Shown: positions 1 to 9,096 of the stretch, piece after piece
How positions within the stretch are numbered: the stretch's first letter is position 1
Layout: every line of letters begins with the position of its first letter
Source of the DNA: JAAZIN01 sp964464625
GTDB taxonomy: Bacteria > Bacillota > Dethiobacteria > DTU022
Assembly: GCA_964464625.1 (NCBI GenBank)
Contig: CAYXKD010000014.1
Coordinates: 1 to 40,997, forward strand
Direction of reading: 5' to 3'
Length of the DNA stretch: 40,997 nt
The notes under the pieces: model-generated
Told to the model about the DNA's origin: nothing
The model's database searches: none
The model's input: only the letters and a program-made list of their open reading frames with translations
Translations under genes and position numbers: made by a program

Positions 1-688
1 TCTTTTTGGAAAAGATCTGTTCATTGCATTTCCAGCGGTTACATAATATCTCGCCCTCTTCCAGCTGGAAGGCATCGTTAACACATTTATCTATACATTT
101 TTTACAGGTGCCGTTAAACTTGTAAAGGCAATATTCCTCATCTGTTCGCGGGGTGGGGCTGAGAGCCGCATCGGTGATCACGCTTCCCAGCCGGCCGCAG
201 CACCCGCTTTCTGTAATCAGCATATTATGAAGTCCAAACTTGCCTATTCCCGAAATATAGGCCACACTGCGGTGTGACCAGTCGCTGATCAATTTTTTCT
301 CATTGTAATTATATGTTGCAGGGAGCAGCGATGCATTGAAACCCCTGGCAGTCAATATCTCGTATAAATACTGACATAAATCGTTAATTAAAATATTTGT
401 TTCAATGTATGCGTAGTCCCATTCCTTTGAAGTCTCTTCTCCGGCAATATTACTTTCCACAGTCTCCCCGGTAAAGGGCACAAAAAAAGTGATCACTGAC
501 TTTGCATTGGGGACAATATCTGCAGGCAGGAGATGATCAGGGTTCACTATTTCCCTTAATTTGAGGAATAAAGGATCTGCGGCATCGGCAAATCCGATCA
601 GGGGCTCCCTCCAATCTGTTAGCGTCTGCTTTAGATTTTTATAACTTTTTACATATGCGGTGATTAGTTGGGAGAGCTCTCTCTTCAT
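1..688 (-). CDS. 4Fe-4S QueG-like iron-sulfur protein (3' end outside window)
   Basis: The reading frame opens at an ATG behind a GGAGGAG ribosome binding site and runs off the left edge, so only about 229 N-terminal residues are seen. The visible C-terminal part has a ferredoxin-like cluster motif, CKKCIDKCVNDAF, and a second set of cysteines after it (CNRWKCNEQ). Upstream is the GKFGLHNMLITESGCCGRLGS stretch typical of the epoxyqueuosine reductase (QueG) superfamily and its uncharacterised relatives. True QueG reduces epoxyqueuosine in tRNA with cobalamin and two 4Fe-4S clusters. The N-terminus here is not a close QueG match, so a paralogue of unknown substrate is more likely. Cytoplasmic, with no signal peptide. 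It is transcribed in the same direction as the permease to its right but is separated from it by about 160 bp. Confidence 0.75.
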   Translation of the reverse strand, partial: MKRELSQLITAYVKSYKNLKQTLTDWREPLIGFADAADPLFLKLREIVNPDHLLPADIVPNAKSVITFFVPFTGETVESNIAGEETSKEWDYAYIETNILINDLCQYLYEILTARGFNASLLPATYNYNEKKLISDWSHRSVAYISGIGKFGLHNMLITESGCCGRLGSVITDAALSPTPRTDEEYCLYKFNGTCKKCIDKCVNDAFQLEEGEILCNRWKCNEQIFSKK

Positions 689-851
689 AGTGGTTCTCCT
701 CCCCGATCTGTCTTCATTTTGTGATCGCCGGGTCTGCCGTGCCGGCTTAGTTTTCTCATACCAGCTGATTTTGCCCCGGCGCTTTCCAGAGTGTCTTTTT
801 TAATGCGACAGCCAATTTTAAACAACCAAGGGGGTAAGTGAATCTATTTTT

Positions 852-2150
852 TCAGGACCTGACCCTCTTAAAAATGAGATGTTCCATGATGAGCACGGAT
901 AGAACGCCGACGACAAATCCATTTCCCAGGATCGGCCTGAAAATCACGGGAAATGCGGCGGTTGTGCCCTCGGGCAGAAAAGAGATGATGATGCTCAGCA
1001 TGAGGGGAAGGCCGATCACAAGGCTGCGTTCAAAGCTGAATCCCCCTGGTGAATCCAGGGCCATAATCAGCCCGGCGCCAAGCTGGGAGCACATGATGTA
1101 CAAAAGCACACTGCCGATGACAACGGGGGGCACAGCGCCCATAAATGCGATGGCCCGCGGGATAAACGAGACGCCCACCAGCAGAATGCCTGCAGGAACC
1201 AGGGTGTACCTGGAAGCAGATTTCGTGGAGGCTATCACTCCGGGGCTCAGGGAAAAATTAACAAGGCCGATAACGCCCAGCAGACCCGAGACAAAATTTA
1301 GAATACCGGTGAACGAGAGCCCCCAGCGAATGCGGCTGGCCATCTGTTCCGTTTTTAGCATCCCTCCGACGGAATAGATGGAGCCCAGGTCATTGATGGA
1401 GAGGGCTAAAAAACAGACCAAAAAAGCGATAATCACGCCGGGTTCAAAAACTGGCTTGAAATTCATATTTTGAAAAAAACCGCCGAAGGCGCCTTTCGCA
1501 GCTGTTCCGGCCTCCATGATGTTGTGTGGGAAAATAAGGATATAAAGGATGGTTCCTGCAAGGAGCGCCCACAGGATCAAAGTTGATTTCCAGAAACCGC
1601 TCAGGCGGCTGCTCACAAAGAATAAGGCGAGGAGAAGCACAAGCGAAAAGCAGAGGTCAGCCAGAGCCTGCCCGGGAGCATTGGAAGAAACAATAAGATC
1701 TATGATCATGGGGGCAAGGGTGAAAGCAACCAGCATAAGGATCGTGGCCACAACGGGCGCGGTAAAAAGTTTACTAAGATAGCCAAAGAGCCCGGCAGCA
1801 TTCAAAAGAAAAAGAATCAGACCGCCGATGGAGATGGCGGTGTACACGGAGCCAAAGCTGCCGGCGCCGCCGGAAATGATGGCTACAAGCAATATTGTAG
1901 CCGGTCCGGTGATGAGAGGCAGGCGATGTCCCCAAAATAGCTGAGCCAGAAGAGCGATCCCGGACAGAAAAAATATCTTTTGAATGTAAATGATCTGAGC
2001 GGCTGCATCATCAAAATGCAGGCCGGCAACAATTTTACCGACAATGATCACAATAGGAACAGCGATGGCGAACCATTGAAGCCCAATTAGGATTAACTCA
2101 CCAAAGGGAGGTACTTCATCCAGTCCATGTTTAAGCTTAAGCTGATTCAT
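852..2150 (-). CDS. NCS2-family (nucleobase/xanthine-type) permease
   Basis: 432 residues, almost entirely hydrophobic, with about 12-14 membrane segments: a member of the nucleobase-cation symporter-2 family that imports uracil, xanthine or related compounds with H+ or Na+. The family pattern is clear in the second half (SINDLGSIYSVGGM, then GVIASTKSASR and a final PAGILLVGVSFIPR). The start has a GGGGAG site nine bases upstream. Two substrate-site positions are atypical. The TM8 glutamate (E-x-x-G-D in XanQ, E241 in UraA) aligns with Asn253. The TM10 Glu/Gln before the GVI aligns with Leu301. Family membership is confident but the substrate is not; it could be a non-nucleobase branch. No catabolic nucleobase genes flank it. 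Confidence 0.85.
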   Translation of the reverse strand: MNQLKLKHGLDEVPPFGELILIGLQWFAIAVPIVIIVGKIVAGLHFDDAAAQIIYIQKIFFLSGIALLAQLFWGHRLPLITGPATILLVAIISGGAGSFGSVYTAISIGGLILFLLNAAGLFGYLSKLFTAPVVATILMLVAFTLAPMIIDLIVSSNAPGQALADLCFSLVLLLALFFVSSRLSGFWKSTLILWALLAGTILYILIFPHNIMEAGTAAKGAFGGFFQNMNFKPVFEPGVIIAFLVCFLALSINDLGSIYSVGGMLKTEQMASRIRWGLSFTGILNFVSGLLGVIGLVNFSLSPGVIASTKSASRYTLVPAGILLVGVSFIPRAIAFMGAVPPVVIGSVLLYIMCSQLGAGLIMALDSPGGFSFERSLVIGLPLMLSIIISFLPEGTTAAFPVIFRPILGNGFVVGVLSVLIMEHLIFKRVRS

Positions 2151-2424
2151 CTTCTACTCCCCAGTTTCCCCGATCATTTATCAACTCTGCTTTCCCCTTC
2201 TCTTTTTTTATAAGAAATCCCTTTTATTTGACCAGATAAGGCCGGGAGAGCGCATCTCCTAAAGTACTGTCTGCTTTTACAATGGCCCTTTATCGACAAA
2301 GGTATATGGCCATAAAAACAGGCAGATAACAGAAAAACGGAAATATTATAAAATCCTGGCAGGAATATTGTACCCATTGCGGGAATATTAAGATTAGTGA
2401 ATATAGGGGGGATGGATCTAGAGT

Positions 2425-4131
2425 ATGGATGCTAAAAACAAATATTTATCAAGACCCTGGTTGCAGCTTTACCCGGCAGATGTGCCCCGCTCCGTTGAGC
2501 TTCCAGTGGCTGCATTGCCGGATCTATTTGATGAAATGGCCGATCGTTACAGCAAGAATACGGCAGTATATTTTTATGGCAGCAAAATTAAATACGGAGA
2601 GCTAAAAAAACAGGTGCGCAGACTGGCTGCCTCCTTGCATGAACTCCATGTAAAAAAGGGTGACCGGGTGGCGCTCTACCTGTTGAATTCTCCGCAATTC
2701 ATTATCTCCTACCTGGCTGTTTTGAAACTGGGCGCTGTGGTTACCCCCATCAGTCCGGTCTACACCAGTCATGAGGTGAGGCACCAGCTTGCCGACAGCG
2801 GCGCCCGGACAGTAATTTGCCAGGATATTCTCTATGACAATGTGCTTAAGACCGGGCTGGATCCGGTAATAATTGTTACTGGGATTGCTGATTACCTGCC
2901 TCCCTTGAAAAGAGCGCTGGGCAGGAGCATTCTCAGCAAGATAGCCCGCGATATCGAAATTCCTGATATTAAGATCACCTATGGCAACTCGATTTACCGT
3001 TTTAAAGATATGTTAAGCGTTGAGGGAACCCCGCCGCCGGTGGATATAGACCCACAGCGCGACCTGGCGGTATTGCCTTACACCGGGGGAACCACCGGTC
3101 CGCCCAAAGGTGTTTTGCTGACCCATTACAATATCATCGCCACCCAGCAGCAGACCACAAATCTGTGGCCGGTATTGAAAGAGGGATCAGAGGTGATCAT
3201 CGCCTTTCTTCCTTTCTACCATATTTACGGGCAAATTGTGGCCATGATCAACGGATTTATGTTTGGCGCAGAGATTGTTCTCTTTACCACGCCAGATTTC
3301 GATGACATCATCTATTCCATAGATGCCCGGCGTGCAACGCTGCTTTACGGTGTGCCAACCTTTTTTGAATATCTAAAAGAATACGATAAAACTGACCGGG
3401 CGAACTGGCGCCGCCTGAAACTAATCACCTGCGGCGCCGATACATTGCAGGAAACCACGGTAAACAGCTGGCAGGAAAGAACAGGTACAAAGATCATGGA
3501 GGGATATGGCATGACTGAGACTGCCGGGGTCTCCCATGCCACCCCCCTGGGACTCAATAAGGCCGGTTCTTTCGGATTTCCCATTCCCAATGTTGATGCA
3601 GCCATCGTAGACCCGGATACAAATGAATTCCTGCCGCCTGGCGAAGTGGGCGAGATGATCTTGAGCGGACCCAACATTACCGCAGGTTACTGGAACAATC
3701 CCGAGGAAACGGAACGCACCGTTATCGAGCTGGAAGGTAAGAAATGGCTCAAAACAGGGGATCTTGTGCGCATGAATGAAGACTGCTATTTCTATTTTTA
3801 CGATCGCAAACGAGATCTTATTAAATACAAGGGTTATTCGGTCTTTGCCCGGGATATTGAAGATTATCTTTACCAGCATCCCCAGGTCAAGGCTGCCGGG
3901 GTTATCGGTGTTCCCCATCAAAAGGTCGGGCAAATTATCAAAGCAATCGTGGTGCTGCAGAATGAGGCCCGCGGTAAAATTTCCGAGGAAGATCTGAAAG
4001 AATACTGCAAGCAAGGGCTGGCCCACTACAAAGTGCCTAAAATTATAGAGTTCAGGGGTGAGCTCCCGCAGACCGATGTGGGTAAAATATCGCGGCGCGA
4101 ACTCAGGGAAGAGCTGGAGGAAGTCGAATGA
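2425..4131 (+). CDS. AMP-forming acyl-CoA ligase (long-chain fatty acid-CoA ligase type)
   Basis: 568 residues of the ANL superfamily: activates a carboxylic acid with ATP to the acyl-adenylate, then forms the CoA thioester. The P-loop signature YTGGTTGPPKG covers residues 219-229, the A5 motif EGYGMTETAG follows in the middle, then KTGDLVRM and the hinge DRKRDLIKYKGYSVF. The C-terminal catalytic lysine sits in VGKISRREL at Lys554. The start lies behind a run of G (AGGGGGGA). The stop overlaps the start of the next ABC ATPase gene (ATGA), so the ligase is translationally coupled to a HAAT transporter. That implies the imported compound is an organic acid rather than, or as well as, an amino acid. 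The chain length accepted cannot be read from sequence. Confidence 0.92.
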   Translation: MDAKNKYLSRPWLQLYPADVPRSVELPVAALPDLFDEMADRYSKNTAVYFYGSKIKYGELKKQVRRLAASLHELHVKKGDRVALYLLNSPQFIISYLAVLKLGAVVTPISPVYTSHEVRHQLADSGARTVICQDILYDNVLKTGLDPVIIVTGIADYLPPLKRALGRSILSKIARDIEIPDIKITYGNSIYRFKDMLSVEGTPPPVDIDPQRDLAVLPYTGGTTGPPKGVLLTHYNIIATQQQTTNLWPVLKEGSEVIIAFLPFYHIYGQIVAMINGFMFGAEIVLFTTPDFDDIIYSIDARRATLLYGVPTFFEYLKEYDKTDRANWRRLKLITCGADTLQETTVNSWQERTGTKIMEGYGMTETAGVSHATPLGLNKAGSFGFPIPNVDAAIVDPDTNEFLPPGEVGEMILSGPNITAGYWNNPEETERTVIELEGKKWLKTGDLVRMNEDCYFYFYDRKRDLIKYKGYSVFARDIEDYLYQHPQVKAAGVIGVPHQKVGQIIKAIVVLQNEARGKISEEDLKEYCKQGLAHYKVPKIIEFRGELPQTDVGKISRRELREELEEVE

Positions 4132-4895
4132 AAACAGAATTCTTTGGAGTATCAGAGCTGACAAAGAGGTTTGGCGGCCTTACTGCAGTGGATAATGTCT
4201 CACTTACTGTGCAGCGGAATGAAGTTGTTGGATTAATAGGCCCCAACGGGGCCGGCAAAAGCACTCTTGTTAAAATGATTATGGGCATTTTAAAGGCCGA
4301 CAGGGGTTCCATAAGGTTCCAGGGCAAGGAACTTAGGGGGAAAAATACCTGGGACATTGTCAACATGGGCATTGCCGGAACCTTTCAAAACACCCGCCCT
4401 TTCCGGCGAATGCCTATCATTTCCAATGTGATGGTGGCATGCCTGGCCCCGCGGGGGCGTCGCAGGGGGGAATGGGTCAAGCGCGTCGAGGCGAAGGCCA
4501 ACGATGCCCTTGAGTTTGCCGGTATATCCGATCTTGCCATGGAGCCGGCGGCACATCTTTCGCATGGCGATCTGAAACGGCTCGAAATAGCGCGGGCAAT
4601 TGCTACAGAACCGGAGTTGCTCATCCTTGATGAGCCCTTTGGCGGGCTCAACCCTGTAGAAACAGAACTGCTGGCCAAATCTATACGGCGGCTGCACCGC
4701 GGCGGCCGTTTTGGCAGGCTGCACAGCGAGGGGATGGGGATGATCATCATCGAACATAAGCTCAGCGAGCTGATGAAAATTGTAGACCGGGTGATTGTAC
4801 TCCATTTTGGTCAGATCATCGCGGCCGGTTTACCGCAGGAGATAGTAGAGAATCCTGCTGTGATTGAGGCCTACCTGGGACAAGAGGGGGCCTGA
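4128..4895 (+). CDS. livG: HAAT-family ABC transporter ATP-binding protein (LivG type)
   Basis: 255 residues. Walker A GPNGAGKST at 38-46, the ABC signature in variant form LSHGDLKRLEIARA (144 on), Walker B LLILDEP with Asp168-Glu169, and the switch histidine in IIEH at 210. The LivG-specific TFQNTRPF follows the Q-loop. Powers import together with the second ATPase and the two permeases encoded just downstream. Starts on the ATGA overlap with the ligase, with GGAGGAAG upstream. Between the D-loop and the switch His there is an extra segment, RRLHRGGRFGRLHSEGMG (about 10-12 residues), not usual in LivG. The frame stays intact and the residues needed for ATP hydrolysis are present. Confidence 0.93.
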   Translation: MKTEFFGVSELTKRFGGLTAVDNVSLTVQRNEVVGLIGPNGAGKSTLVKMIMGILKADRGSIRFQGKELRGKNTWDIVNMGIAGTFQNTRPFRRMPIISNVMVACLAPRGRRRGEWVKRVEAKANDALEFAGISDLAMEPAAHLSHGDLKRLEIARAIATEPELLILDEPFGGLNPVETELLAKSIRRLHRGGRFGRLHSEGMGMIIIEHKLSELMKIVDRVIVLHFGQIIAAGLPQEIVENPAVIEAYLGQEGA

Positions 4896-5648
4896 ATGGA
4901 GATGCTCGAGGTTAGGGAACTGACAGTTTGTTATGATACGGCAATGCTTTTAAATAAAGTGAGCGTGGAGGTACATCCGGGAGAACTGGTAAGCCTCATC
5001 GGGCCGAACGGAGCTGGTAAAACCACTCTGATGCGGGCTATCAGCGGCCTGGTGCTCTGGGAAAAGCAGATGAAGCGGGGCACAAGGGCGGGAAATATCA
5101 CCATCACCGGTGAGATTTATTTCCAGGGAAAAAGGATCGATGAACTGCCTCCCCATCTTATAGCCCGGATGGGGCTGGTGCTCTGCCCTGAGCGGCGGCG
5201 TCCTTTCAGCGAACTGACGGTGTTGGAAAACCTGAAAGCCGGCGCCTACCTGGTCCGCGATAACCGCAAATTCACTGAAACGCTGGAGCTGGTCTACCGG
5301 ATCTTCCCGGTTTTACAGAAAAGGTCGCGGCAGATATCGGCGACGCTTTCCGGTGGAGAGCAGCAGATGCTGGCCATTGGACGGGCCTTGATGACGGGGC
5401 CGCTTCTGCTCTGTATTGATGAGCCCTCTACAGGGCTTTCGCCGCTGGTCAAAAAAGAGCTTTTTGCCAGGATCGGAGAGATAAATGAGAGCGGTATCAC
5501 CATGCTACTGGTGGAGCAGGATGTTAACCTGACCCTGGCCATGTCAACCCGCAGCTATATCCTTTCACATAGCAAGATTGTGGCAAAAGGGAGCAGGGAA
5601 GGGCTGCTGGCTAACGAGACGATTAGACAATCATACCTGGGGCTTTAA
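4896..5648 (+). CDS. livF: HAAT-family ABC transporter ATP-binding protein (LivF type)
   Basis: 250 residues. Walker A GPNGAGKTT at 36-44, LivF-like ARMGLVLCPERRRPFSELTVLENL, signature LSGGEQQMLAIGRAL, Walker B LLCIDEPSTGLSP and LLVEQD switch region. Its ATG follows the livG stop with no gap (TGAATG). It is slightly longer than the usual 235 residues because of an extra stretch after the first helix (VLWEKQMKRGTRAGN). Heterodimerises with LivG on the cytoplasmic face of the permease pair; this partner assignment rests on family knowledge and gene order. Confidence 0.93.
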   Translation: MEMLEVRELTVCYDTAMLLNKVSVEVHPGELVSLIGPNGAGKTTLMRAISGLVLWEKQMKRGTRAGNITITGEIYFQGKRIDELPPHLIARMGLVLCPERRRPFSELTVLENLKAGAYLVRDNRKFTETLELVYRIFPVLQKRSRQISATLSGGEQQMLAIGRALMTGPLLLCIDEPSTGLSPLVKKELFARIGEINESGITMLLVEQDVNLTLAMSTRSYILSHSKIVAKGSREGLLANETIRQSYLGL

Positions 5649-5673
5649 CCGGGTTCGGATAAGGAGTGAAGTT

Positions 5674-6543
5674 ATGCTCGCAAACATTCTCATAACCACA
5701 CTGGTCAATGCCGCTGCCTACGCCATGCTGGCTGTAGGATTTTCTCTGATATTCGGCGTTGGCCGGATCATCAACCTGGCCCATACCGCTTATTACATGC
5801 TGGCCGGGTTTTCCATCTTTGCCCTCGTCAGCATGGCAGGCTGTCCCGCTGCTCCCGCTATTTTGATATCTGTAATACTCATAACCATTATCGCCGTTTT
5901 ATGCTACAAGGTGCTTATCGATCCCATGCGGGAGCATGAAACTACTGTTCTCATCATCACCATCGCTCTTGCGCTGGTTTTCCAGGAGCTCATGCTTAAA
6001 TTTTTCGGCGGACAATTTAGAAGTGTTCCCAGCCTGGCCAAGGGATTTTTCATAATCATGGGTGTACAGGTGACGAAGCAGCATGCTCTTACCTGCATAG
6101 TACTGGCAATCATCCTGGGTGCGGTGTGGCTGCTCCTGCAGAAGAGCCGTCTGGGTCTGGCTATACGGGCTACAGCCCAAGACAAAGAGGTGGCCAACCT
6201 CATGGGAATGGATGTATCTAGGATTGCTACATTTACCGCAGCGATCTCTGCGGCGCTGGCTGCAACAGCGGGAGTACTGGTAGCTCCGCTTAACATCCTG
6301 GAACCGCACATGTGGCTCCACCCTCTGACTATCATCCTTGCCATAGTGGTCCTGGGGGGACTGGGCAGCATCAAGGGGAGCATTCTGGGGGCTTTTATTA
6401 TTGCCTTAAGCGAATCGCTTGTCATTTACCTTGTTCCGCAGGGTTCATTCTTAAAGGGGGCTTTTTCTCTATTGATCATGATTATTGTCTTGCTAATCCG
6501 TCCCGAGGGGCTGTTCGGTGTGGTGTTGGAGGGTGAACGATGA
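5674..6543 (+). CDS. livH: HAAT-family ABC transporter permease (LivH type)
   Basis: 289 residues starting MLANILITTLVNAAAYAMLAVGFSLIFGVGRIINLAH, the classic LivH opening. The frame extends 96 bases further upstream, but that part overlaps livF and lacks a good site, whereas this ATG has AAGGAG eight bases before it. About eight hydrophobic segments are seen, with the cytoplasmic coupling region GLAIRATAQDKEVANLMGMDVSRI and the conserved GGLGSIKGSILGA near the end. Forms the transmembrane channel with the LivM-type protein; the stop overlaps its start as ATGA. Confidence 0.92.
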   Translation: MLANILITTLVNAAAYAMLAVGFSLIFGVGRIINLAHTAYYMLAGFSIFALVSMAGCPAAPAILISVILITIIAVLCYKVLIDPMREHETTVLIITIALALVFQELMLKFFGGQFRSVPSLAKGFFIIMGVQVTKQHALTCIVLAIILGAVWLLLQKSRLGLAIRATAQDKEVANLMGMDVSRIATFTAAISAALAATAGVLVAPLNILEPHMWLHPLTIILAIVVLGGLGSIKGSILGAFIIALSESLVIYLVPQGSFLKGAFSLLIMIIVLLIRPEGLFGVVLEGER

Positions 6544-7628
6544 TCCGGGGTATGGTTAGTCGAATCTACCGTGATTTCAAAGGTGAAATTCTTGTTCTTC
6601 CCGGAAGAACCCTGGCTTTGATCGTGGTGCTTATACTCTTTATCGTCCCTCTTTTTGTCAAAGACATCTATATTTTAAGGATCATCACGCTTACGGCAAT
6701 TTTTGCCGTCTTTGCAGCGAGCTGGGATCTTCTATCCGGTTTTGTGGGGCAGCTCAACCTGGGGCACGCCCTCTTTTTCGGAGTTGCCGCTTACACCTCG
6801 GCCATGCTGAATCTCTACCTGAAACTACCACCTTTTCTGACCATTCCCATTGGTGCGCTGGCGGCGGTGGCGGCCGGGCTCGCTGTCGGCATACCTTGTC
6901 TGCGGCTTAAGGGCCAGTATTTAAGTCTGGCCACCCTGGCTTTTCCAATTATCCTCAAGGGTGTTGTCTATATTTTCAAGGAATACACAGGGGGGGAACT
7001 GGGGGTCTCGGGGATTGCCCGCCTGGCGGGGAGCCGCCTTGCTGAATGCTACATCGCCCTGATTATAGGAGTGGTATCATGTCTGCTCATCTGGAAAATC
7101 ACAGATTCGAAGCTGGGGTTGATCTTTCACGCCATCAGGGAGGATGAGATCACTGCCCGCGCATCGGGCATCAACACAACTGCTTACAAGCTTCTTGCTT
7201 TCTCATTAAGCGGTCTTTTTGCCGGGCTGGCGGGAGGTTTTTATGCCCATTACATGCGCCTGGCCGGTCCCTCCATGCTCGATGTAATGCTATCTTTTCA
7301 GGCGATCATCTGGACAATTTTCGGTGGGATAGCGACTGTTTACGGTGCTGTGACAGGTGTGATCATACTTTTTCCTCTGATGGAACTCATGCGAGCCTTT
7401 CCCGAAGTACGCATGCTTTTTTTTGCTGTAACCATCGTGATTGTGCTGCGGTTCATGCCCGAGGGGGTCGCCCCATGGTTCCTGGATCGCGTGGAAAAAG
7501 AGTGCATGCGATGTAAGGAGCGGAATGCCTTTACCCGCCGTAAATGCCGTGTCTGCGGGACGCTGCTGGCAGGAGAGGAGGAGGTGATCACGGAAAGGGA
7601 AAAAGGGAAGGGATATCCGGTGGACTAA
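6540..7628 (+). CDS. livM: HAAT-family ABC transporter permease (LivM type) with C-terminal zinc ribbon
   Basis: 362 residues. The LivM core is clear: WDLLSGFVGQLNLGHALFFGVAAYTSA, then the coupling helix REDEITARASGINTTAYK, then the conserved terminal FMPEG. LivM normally ends soon after this. Here about 45 residues follow, carrying Cys322-x2-Cys325-x10-Cys336-x2-Cys339 (CMRCKERNAFTRRKCRVCG), a treble-clef/zinc-ribbon spacing, then a charged tail. By topology this tail should be cytoplasmic near the ATPases, where it might sense metal or redox state; that role is inference. The frame is continuous with no sign of an assembly join, and translation is coupled to livH (ATGA). Confidence 0.9.
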   Translation: MIRGMVSRIYRDFKGEILVLPGRTLALIVVLILFIVPLFVKDIYILRIITLTAIFAVFAASWDLLSGFVGQLNLGHALFFGVAAYTSAMLNLYLKLPPFLTIPIGALAAVAAGLAVGIPCLRLKGQYLSLATLAFPIILKGVVYIFKEYTGGELGVSGIARLAGSRLAECYIALIIGVVSCLLIWKITDSKLGLIFHAIREDEITARASGINTTAYKLLAFSLSGLFAGLAGGFYAHYMRLAGPSMLDVMLSFQAIIWTIFGGIATVYGAVTGVIILFPLMELMRAFPEVRMLFFAVTIVIVLRFMPEGVAPWFLDRVEKECMRCKERNAFTRRKCRVCGTLLAGEEEVITEREKGKGYPVD

Positions 7629-7672
7629 AGCTGTACGTAGGCAGAAAATATTTTAAGGGGGTCTGTTGAACC

Positions 7673-8962
7673 GTGAAGATCAGGCAGGTTGTAACCTATG
7701 TTTTACTGGCGCTTTTCTGCCTGGGGATGATCCTTGTTGCGGGGTGCGACAAACCGGTAGATGAGGGCAAGGTGATTAAAATTGGCGTTGCCGGGCCCAT
7801 GCAATTCATCCACGGGCAGCATCACTGGCTGGGAGCAGAAATGGCTGCCGATGAAATCAATGAAGCCGGCGGAGTTAAGGTTGGCGAGGATTATTACCGC
7901 ATTGAGCTGATTAAGATCGACACAAACGAGCTGCTCAGCGTAGATGATGCCGCCAGCGCAGTAGAGAAGGCCATTGCCCAGGATGATATTGATTTGCTCG
8001 TGGGAACCATCCGCACTGAGGCTGCGGTGGCGATACAGGAGCTGATGATGGATCATGAAAAGATTTATGTCACCTGCGGTGCCTCCTTTAAACAGATGGC
8101 CGATAAGGTGAGCGAGGACTATGACAGATACAAGTACTGGTTCAGGATCACCCCGATGAACGGGGAACTTCTAGCAAAGGCTTCGCTGCTGTTGATGCAG
8201 CATGTGGGTCAGGTGCTGATGGAAGACTACGGCATCGAAACGCCTAGGGTGGCGGTGGTTTGCGAGGAGGCGGCAGCGGGTGATGCCCTTGCTGCTGCTG
8301 CACAGCAGGCTATCCCCGCTTTCGGGATGGAGCTGGTCGATGTCTGGCGACCCTCTCCACAGGCCACTGATATGACTGCAGAGCTGACGGCGATCCGGGA
8401 TTCAGGAGCACAGATTATCTATACCTACCTTTCTTCCTCGGGCGGTGTAACCTACTCCAAACAGTGGGGTGAACTGCAGATACCGGCCGCCTCAGTGGGC
8501 ATCAATGTGGAGGCTCAATCCATGGGATTCATCGATGCTACAGACAGCTACGGGAACTATGAGTTAACGATGAACACATACGCCCCCGTAGAGATTACTG
8601 AAAGCACGGTTGGCTGGTATGAAGAGTTCGTGGAGCAAGCTGGAGAATTCCCCACCTACAATGCAGGCACCTATGATGCAATTTATGTGTACAAAGAAGC
8701 TGCCGAGCGGGCAGGCATACTTGATGCGGGGGCAATAGTTGAGGAGATGGAGAAGACAAAACGATCCTCAGCCGTTGGTAATGTAGCTTTTGATGAAAAC
8801 CACGATCTTGTCTGGGGGCCGGGTTTTGTTACCGGTGTGGGAACCCAGTGGCAGGAGGGTGAGCTAAAGTGCGTCTGGCCCTATGACTGGGAGGGGATCA
8901 CCTATCCGGGAACGGTAGAATACATCGTTCCTCCCTGGGTGGAAGAGGCGCTGAAGAATTAG
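7673..8962 (+). CDS. HAAT-family ABC transporter substrate-binding lipoprotein (LivK type)
   Basis: 429 residues. GTG start with AAGGGGGT about ten bases upstream. An N-terminal lipoprotein signal ends in the lipobox VAGC, so Cys25 should be lipidated and the protein held on the outer face of the membrane. The mature part follows the type I periplasmic binding fold: KIGVAGPMQFIHGQHHWLGAEMAADEINEAGG, then LLVGTIRTEAAVAIQELM. The long insert-rich shape and lack of the usual LivK ligand pocket signature fit the broad HAAT group that binds amides, aromatic acids or short acids as well as amino acids. Last gene of the operon, followed by a perfect palindrome terminator. Confidence 0.9.
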   Translation: MKIRQVVTYVLLALFCLGMILVAGCDKPVDEGKVIKIGVAGPMQFIHGQHHWLGAEMAADEINEAGGVKVGEDYYRIELIKIDTNELLSVDDAASAVEKAIAQDDIDLLVGTIRTEAAVAIQELMMDHEKIYVTCGASFKQMADKVSEDYDRYKYWFRITPMNGELLAKASLLLMQHVGQVLMEDYGIETPRVAVVCEEAAAGDALAAAAQQAIPAFGMELVDVWRPSPQATDMTAELTAIRDSGAQIIYTYLSSSGGVTYSKQWGELQIPAASVGINVEAQSMGFIDATDSYGNYELTMNTYAPVEITESTVGWYEEFVEQAGEFPTYNAGTYDAIYVYKEAAERAGILDAGAIVEEMEKTKRSSAVGNVAFDENHDLVWGPGFVTGVGTQWQEGELKCVWPYDWEGITYPGTVEYIVPPWVEEALKN

Positions 8963-8980
8963 AGCCATTATACAAGCATT

Positions 8981-9010
8981 GAAGGATTCCCCGGTACCGG
9001 GGAATCCTTC
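8981..9010 (+). terminator. rho-independent terminator after the HAAT operon
   Basis: A perfect 30-base palindrome (15-base arms centred on GGTACC) begins 19 bases after the substrate-binding gene stop. The arms start GAAGGATTCC. The following tail, GCCTTATTT, is only moderately T-rich, so efficiency is uncertain, but stem strength and position argue for a terminator. Confidence 0.75.
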
Positions 9011-9096
9011 GCCTTATTTAACCTTGTCTATCTCCCCAATTAGGTTCAGGTAAAGGACAATTTCCTCCCGCGAGCTAACCCCCAGGGTAATTTATA

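Noticed and set aside
838..1377. 179-codon plus-strand frame
   Set aside because: Lies wholly opposite the NCS2 permease, whose hydrophobic pattern is unmistakable; composition is a mirror of that gene.
2174..2377. 67-codon minus-strand frame between the permease and acyl-CoA ligase genes
   Set aside because: No ribosome site and no protein-like pattern; the region is better read as the divergent promoter area.
3421..4164. 247-codon minus-strand frame
   Set aside because: Antisense to the acyl-CoA ligase catalytic region; no ribosome site or domain.
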